This document shows, one piece after another, positions 61,344 to 64,000 of a stretch of DNA of 64,000 nucleotides. This stretch comes from Verrucomicrobiota bacterium. GTDB lineage: Bacteria > Verrucomicrobiota > Kiritimatiellia > CAIQIC01. Position numbers and translations under genes: made by a program. Location of the stretch: positions 1 to 64,000 of the forward strand of contig SCQF01000009.1 in NCBI GenBank assembly GCA_004321905.1, written 5' to 3'. How positions within the stretch are numbered: the first letter of the stretch is position 1; each line of letters starts with the position of its first letter. Below the pieces are notes generated by a model, which worked only from the letters and a program-made list of their open reading frames with translations, searched no databases and was not told where the DNA came from.

Positions 61344-61371
61344 AGTATATGATAAAATTCCGATCCGTCAA
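61344..61371 (-). promoter_or_regulatory. Sigma70-like promoter of the rrf2/sulfur block
   Basis: Minus strand: -35 TTGACG (61366-61371), 16-bp spacer containing GGAATT, -10 TATACT (61344-61349). About 34 bp upstream of ATG 61310. Confidence 0.7.
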
Positions 61372-61534
61372 GTGGGAGCGTGAAACATTTTTTGATACGC
61401 TCGGTGTGCAGCCACATAGGCGCGGCAAGCTCGTCTGAATTCTATTATTTTCCCGCCTTGACGGTGGCTCTGGATTTCACCACCATGCCTTTGCGCTATT
61501 GATTCGCTTGGTAATTTCTTGGAGCAGGAAATAG

Positions 61535-62389
61535 ATGAAAACAACAAGCGTAGCCTTTGACCTTTTCCGTTATCAAATCCTACCCAGAAGTCGTTCGTTC
61601 CAGCCCGAACTTTTTAGTAATATCTCCTCGCTAGAGGACCTTTTGGCCAAAAAGAACAATATATTTTTTGCGGCATTGTTAAGTGTACGTGAATTTCACA
61701 CCCGAAAGACAGTTGTCCGACACAAAATCCTATTTCAAGATAGCACCAGTATTCTCTATCGCTTCGCTGCCAATAGATCATTGACTCGAGAAACAGAAAA
61801 TTTTACTGAAGAGGAAATAGAAAACTGGCCGTCCTTCTTCGTCTATATTTGGAATGCTCCAGATGAACAATTAATTGCTGTGCAAGAGCGCTGGAATGCA
61901 TTTCAGCAGACGGAAGTTGTGGCGAAAGCAATAATTGACTCTGTCGATCTCGATCTTGGCCGCAACAATCTCCGTGCTCACATAGAAGCACTCTTCTTTG
62001 AAAATGCGTTTTGGGATCTTGTCAGCCAAAATGTGGGTAAAATAAAAGATATTCGTTTTGAACTGATTACGCCGAATATGGCTAATATCTCCGGCGTTCT
62101 GAGCGATGATCTGAAGCAGTTTGCCAAAAGTACAAACGCTGCGCAGACGACATTAGATATTCAGGCTGACCCTGACTCTGCAATCACCATAGATGTAAAA
62201 GACGAAAAGCTCAAAGGACTTGTCACTTACTCCAGCGAAGGTGGCGGGAATATTTCAGTTAAAATTAGAGGGATTTCTAGGCGAATTCACACGAAAAAGA
62301 GTAAGAAGCATCTTGATGTAGATGAAGTAGAGTTTACAGGAAGAGACCCAAAGGAAATAGTTGATCTATTGAAGGGGCTGTTGTCGTGA
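61535..62389 (+). CDS. Unrecognised soluble protein of a two-gene cassette
   Basis: 284 residues, no signal peptide or membrane segment. I recognise no family. Visible: an N-terminal beta-rich part, WPSFFVYIWNAPDEQLIAVQERW in the middle, then FENAFWDLVSQNVGKIKDIRFELITP, SDDLKQFAKSTNAAQTTLDIQ and a basic segment RGISRRIHTKKSKKH before the C-terminus. SD is within GGAGCAGGAA. AT-rich with codon use unlike the sulfur block. Its stop overlaps the next gene by 4 nt. Size and pairing recall lambda RexA (279 residues), with no claim of homology. Confidence 0.7.
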   Translation: MKTTSVAFDLFRYQILPRSRSFQPELFSNISSLEDLLAKKNNIFFAALLSVREFHTRKTVVRHKILFQDSTSILYRFAANRSLTRETENFTEEEIENWPSFFVYIWNAPDEQLIAVQERWNAFQQTEVVAKAIIDSVDLDLGRNNLRAHIEALFFENAFWDLVSQNVGKIKDIRFELITPNMANISGVLSDDLKQFAKSTNAAQTTLDIQADPDSAITIDVKDEKLKGLVTYSSEGGGNISVKIRGISRRIHTKKSKKHLDVDEVEFTGRDPKEIVDLLKGLLS

Positions 62390-62826
62390 AAGGTCTCCTT
62401 GCAAATGTTCTGATCGCTATAGGGGGAGCGTTTTTGCTTTTACAAGCCCAAGACCTGCTCAATTCAAAATATATTATAAATTTTCTTAACCAAAACCTTG
62501 TTTCCCTGTTAATCGCTTTGTTGGCCATTAACTCGGCTTCCTTAGGAATTGTTCTTTCGAAAATTCGAGAACTTATTGATGAGGAAAAAGGAAACGGTGA
62601 CTTCTCTAAAACAAAAAACGAAATGCTTTTTTCCATTAAGGAGCAAATAGTGCTCATCTTCCTATCGCTCATCCTGCTCATGCTGAACGACTCTAAATGG
62701 GGTGCAAGTCATCCAGAGTATAAGCCCGCTATGGAGATGGCGGTAATTACGTGTTTTACATACGCAATGTTGATTCTCTTTGATTCAGCGCGAAGTATAT
62801 TTGTTGTATTGAGTTTTAAAAAGTGA
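62386..62826 (+). CDS. Unrecognised four-helix membrane protein of the cassette
   Basis: 146 residues starting GTG 62386, overlapping the upstream stop (GTGA). Four hydrophobic segments at about 3-24, 34-56, 84-103 and 118-142, with a charged loop (SKIRELIDEEKGNGDFSKTKNE) between the second and third. Small four-helix inner-membrane protein, comparable in size and topology to lambda RexB (144 residues). AT-rich like its partner. A membrane-acting effector is a reasonable guess only. Confidence 0.68.
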   Translation: MKGLLANVLIAIGGAFLLLQAQDLLNSKYIINFLNQNLVSLLIALLAINSASLGIVLSKIRELIDEEKGNGDFSKTKNEMLFSIKEQIVLIFLSLILLMLNDSKWGASHPEYKPAMEMAVITCFTYAMLILFDSARSIFVVLSFKK

Positions 62827-63034
62827 TGATCGCAGTTGGTTCGTGCGCGCTACCAGTTGCCGCGCCTTGGTCTTTTCCGACGGGCCGGCCGATGGAAGTC
62901 AGTCGGCCGCGTAGGGAGAAATTGCAATGTGCGCCGTCTTCGCGGATGCAGGCCTTGGCAGGATAAATCTCATAGCGCGCGCGGTACTTCAGCGGCGTGA
63001 ACTTTATCCCCGAGAAGAATTGACGGACGGTAAA
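62816..63034 (-). pseudogene. 5'-truncated gene fragment
   Basis: A minus-strand frame of about 72 codons without any start codon reads VRQFFSGIKFTPLKYRARY then EIYPAKACIREDGAHCNFS and further sequence to a stop at 62816-62818, overlapping the membrane-protein stop. The composition is GC-rich like the core genome. It looks like the C-terminal end of a host gene broken when the flanking cassettes arrived. Family not recognised. Confidence 0.35.
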
Positions 63035-63048
63035 TCAGAGGTATAATC
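63021..63048 (+). promoter_or_regulatory. Promoter of the mazEF-like operon, probably leaderless
   Basis: -35 TTGACG (63021-63026), 16-bp spacer, consensus -10 TATAAT (63043-63048). The ATG at 63054 is only 5 bp further, so transcription should start at or next to the start codon. Confidence 0.75.
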
Positions 63049-63053
63049 GTGGT

Positions 63054-63284
63054 ATGAAAGTCAAGACATCAATCACACTGGAAAGCGACTTGGTTGGGGC
63101 CATAGATCGGCAGGTTGCCGCTTACGGCAGTCGCTCCGAGTTCCTTGAATTGGCCGCGCGGCGTTTGCTCGCCCGCCTCGCCAAGGAGGCACAGGAACAG
63201 CGCGACTGCGAGATCATTGAGCGGCGTTCAACGGCGTTAAACCGCGAAGCCGAAGACGTGTTGGACTATCAGGTGGGCGCATGA
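63054..63284 (+). CDS. Ribbon-helix-helix antitoxin (MazE-like partner)
   Basis: 76 residues. [42 protein letters not shown] is a ribbon-helix-helix DNA-binding domain; the acidic/polar C-terminal tail ([21 protein letters not shown]) would bind and block the toxin. No SD room because the transcript is probably leaderless. Stop overlaps the toxin start by 4 nt. Confidence 0.82.
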   Translation: MKVKTSITLESDLVGAIDRQVAAYGSRSEFLELAARRLLARLAKEAQEQRDCEIIERRSTALNREAEDVLDYQVGA

Positions 63285-63610
63285 GGCGCGGCGACCTGTA
63301 TCGCGTGACGCATCCTTCCGCGCATGATCCCAAGCGATATCGGGTTTTTGTGGTCGTTAGCCGGCAAGTGGCCATCGCCTCACGCTTTTCTACTGTAATC
63401 TGCGCGCCGGTGTATACCGTGCATGATGGGCTGTCCACGCAGGTGCCTGTAGGGCCTGATGAAGGACTGAAACATGCCAGCAGCATTCATTGTGATGAAT
63501 TAGTCAGTTTGCCCAAAGCGCGACTGACCCACTACCTTGGCACACTGGCTTCGCCTAAATTGCAACAGTTGAACGAAGCGCTAAAAATTGCCCTGAACCT
63601 TGATGAGTAA
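63281..63610 (+). CDS. MazF/PemK-type mRNA interferase toxin
   Basis: 109 residues; [27 protein letters not shown] at the N-terminus, VICAPVYT and [20 protein letters not shown] follow the MazF fold. ATGA overlap with the antitoxin. Cleaves mRNA when free of antitoxin. Confidence 0.85.
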   Translation: MRRGDLYRVTHPSAHDPKRYRVFVVVSRQVAIASRFSTVICAPVYTVHDGLSTQVPVGPDEGLKHASSIHCDELVSLPKARLTHYLGTLASPKLQQLNEALKIALNLDE

Positions 63611-63857
63611 CAAGAGTGTGCCACTGTCGCCGGTTGAAGTCGGCAATATTGATCGGCATGGATTTTGGCTCCTTGTCGCTGACCAGGAATATTTTCTGCC
63701 CTACGGCGATTTTCCGTGGTTCCGCCAAGCGCGGGTGGAACAAATTATGAATGTGGAACTCTTGCACGGCGACCATTTGCGCTGTCCCGACCTCGACGTG
63801 GATTTGACCCTCGATTCGCTCGCGCGATCGGAGTCGTTCCCGCTGGTCTACATATGA
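63603..63857 (+). CDS. DUF2442-like small protein
   Basis: 84 residues ([53 protein letters not shown]), matching DUF2442 as remembered. It overlaps the toxin stop by 8 nt, so it is translated as a third gene of the toxin-antitoxin operon. Role unknown; DUF2442 genes often sit beside DUF4160 or toxin genes. Confidence 0.72.
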   Translation: MSNKSVPLSPVEVGNIDRHGFWLLVADQEYFLPYGDFPWFRQARVEQIMNVELLHGDHLRCPDLDVDLTLDSLARSESFPLVYI

Positions 63858-63858
63858 C

Positions 63859-63928
63859 GGGCTGCGCCAGCGCAGCCCCTACAAGAAAATTCCTGCATGT
63901 AGGGGCGTCGCTTGCGACGCCCGCTTCC
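63859..63928. repeat. Two GTAGGGGC-class hairpins
   Basis: GGGCTGCGCCAGCGCAGCCC (63859-63878), followed by CTAC, then GTAGGGGCGTCGCTTGCGAC ... GCCC (63899-63923). Same class as 33496-33570. The last bases to 64000 hold no recognisable gene. Confidence 0.55.
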
Positions 63929-64000
63929 TGTTTGCTTACTGTGGCAGTTCACGCTCTTGACGGGTGGCTACGATGTAATTACGGTGCGGCTATGGAAACG

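Overview
The window is GC-rich bacterial chromosome with short intergenic gaps and mostly housekeeping genes. A Gram-negative envelope is suggested by a signal-peptide beta-barrel protein and a lytic transglycosylase. The gene mix (fused pyruvate dehydrogenase E1, anaerobic sulfatase maturase, DUF6485, GxxExxY, many dispersed palindromes) would fit an anaerobic or facultative member of the Verrucomicrobiota/PVC group. This assignment is inference; no rRNA or marker protein here settles it.

Layout. 1-7.3 kb: aconitase, a more AT-rich restriction-modification cassette, thyX and a lytic transglycosylase. 7.6-13.1 kb: hypF-hypC-hypD-hypE for [NiFe]-hydrogenase cofactor assembly, then a secreted DUF4412-like protein. 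13.2-20.4 kb (minus): SDR oxidoreductase, tRNA-Gly(CCC), beta-barrel protein, leuS, a Cys-rich DUF6485 protein and a KimA-like permease behind a probable c-di-AMP riboswitch. 20.9-30.6 kb: corrinoid protein, lpdA, PIG-L deacetylase, glycosyltransferase, aceF and fused pdhAB interrupted by a GxxExxY gene, a DeoR regulator and a cupin. 30.8-36.4 kb: mntH, uspA, bacteriohemerythrin, ppdK. 37-48.3 kb: hicBA, anaerobic sulfatase maturase, PLD-family synthase, tlyA-nadK-U32, a methyltransferase, ilvD and an RsmC-like methyltransferase. 48.4-61.3 kb (minus): a sulfur-metabolism block led by an Rrf2 regulator (metY, ridA, moeB-like, cysK, cysH, cysD, cysN, DUF2061, metI, metC, mnmA, larE, rsmE). 61.5-63.9 kb: an AT-rich accessory tail with an unrecognised two-gene soluble/membrane cassette, a gene remnant, a MazEF-like pair and a DUF2442 gene.

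The strongest unexplained signal is a dispersed 15-bp palindrome, consensus TTCCAANNNTTGGAA, with about 40 recognisable copies. Most intergenic copies come in pairs or triplets. In twelve arrays the start-to-start distance is exactly 32 bp, about three helical turns, with variable 17-bp spacers that begin A-rich and end T-rich. All seven divergent gene junctions carry at least one copy (in one case just inside the rrf2 coding start). A second layer consists of longer palindromic elements, several lying in frame inside acnA, the U32 gene and the RsmC-like gene, which recalls the protein-coding palindromic elements of Rickettsia.

Functionally, sulfate is activated by CysD/CysN and the product appears to be used as APS: CysH is of the iron-sulfur APS type and the kinase-like tail of CysN has lost its P-loop. 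CysK, MetY, MetI and MetC then make cysteine and methionine, and MnmA and LarE are sulfur-handling enzymes at the end of the same gene string. LpdA, AceF and PdhAB supply the whole pyruvate dehydrogenase complex.
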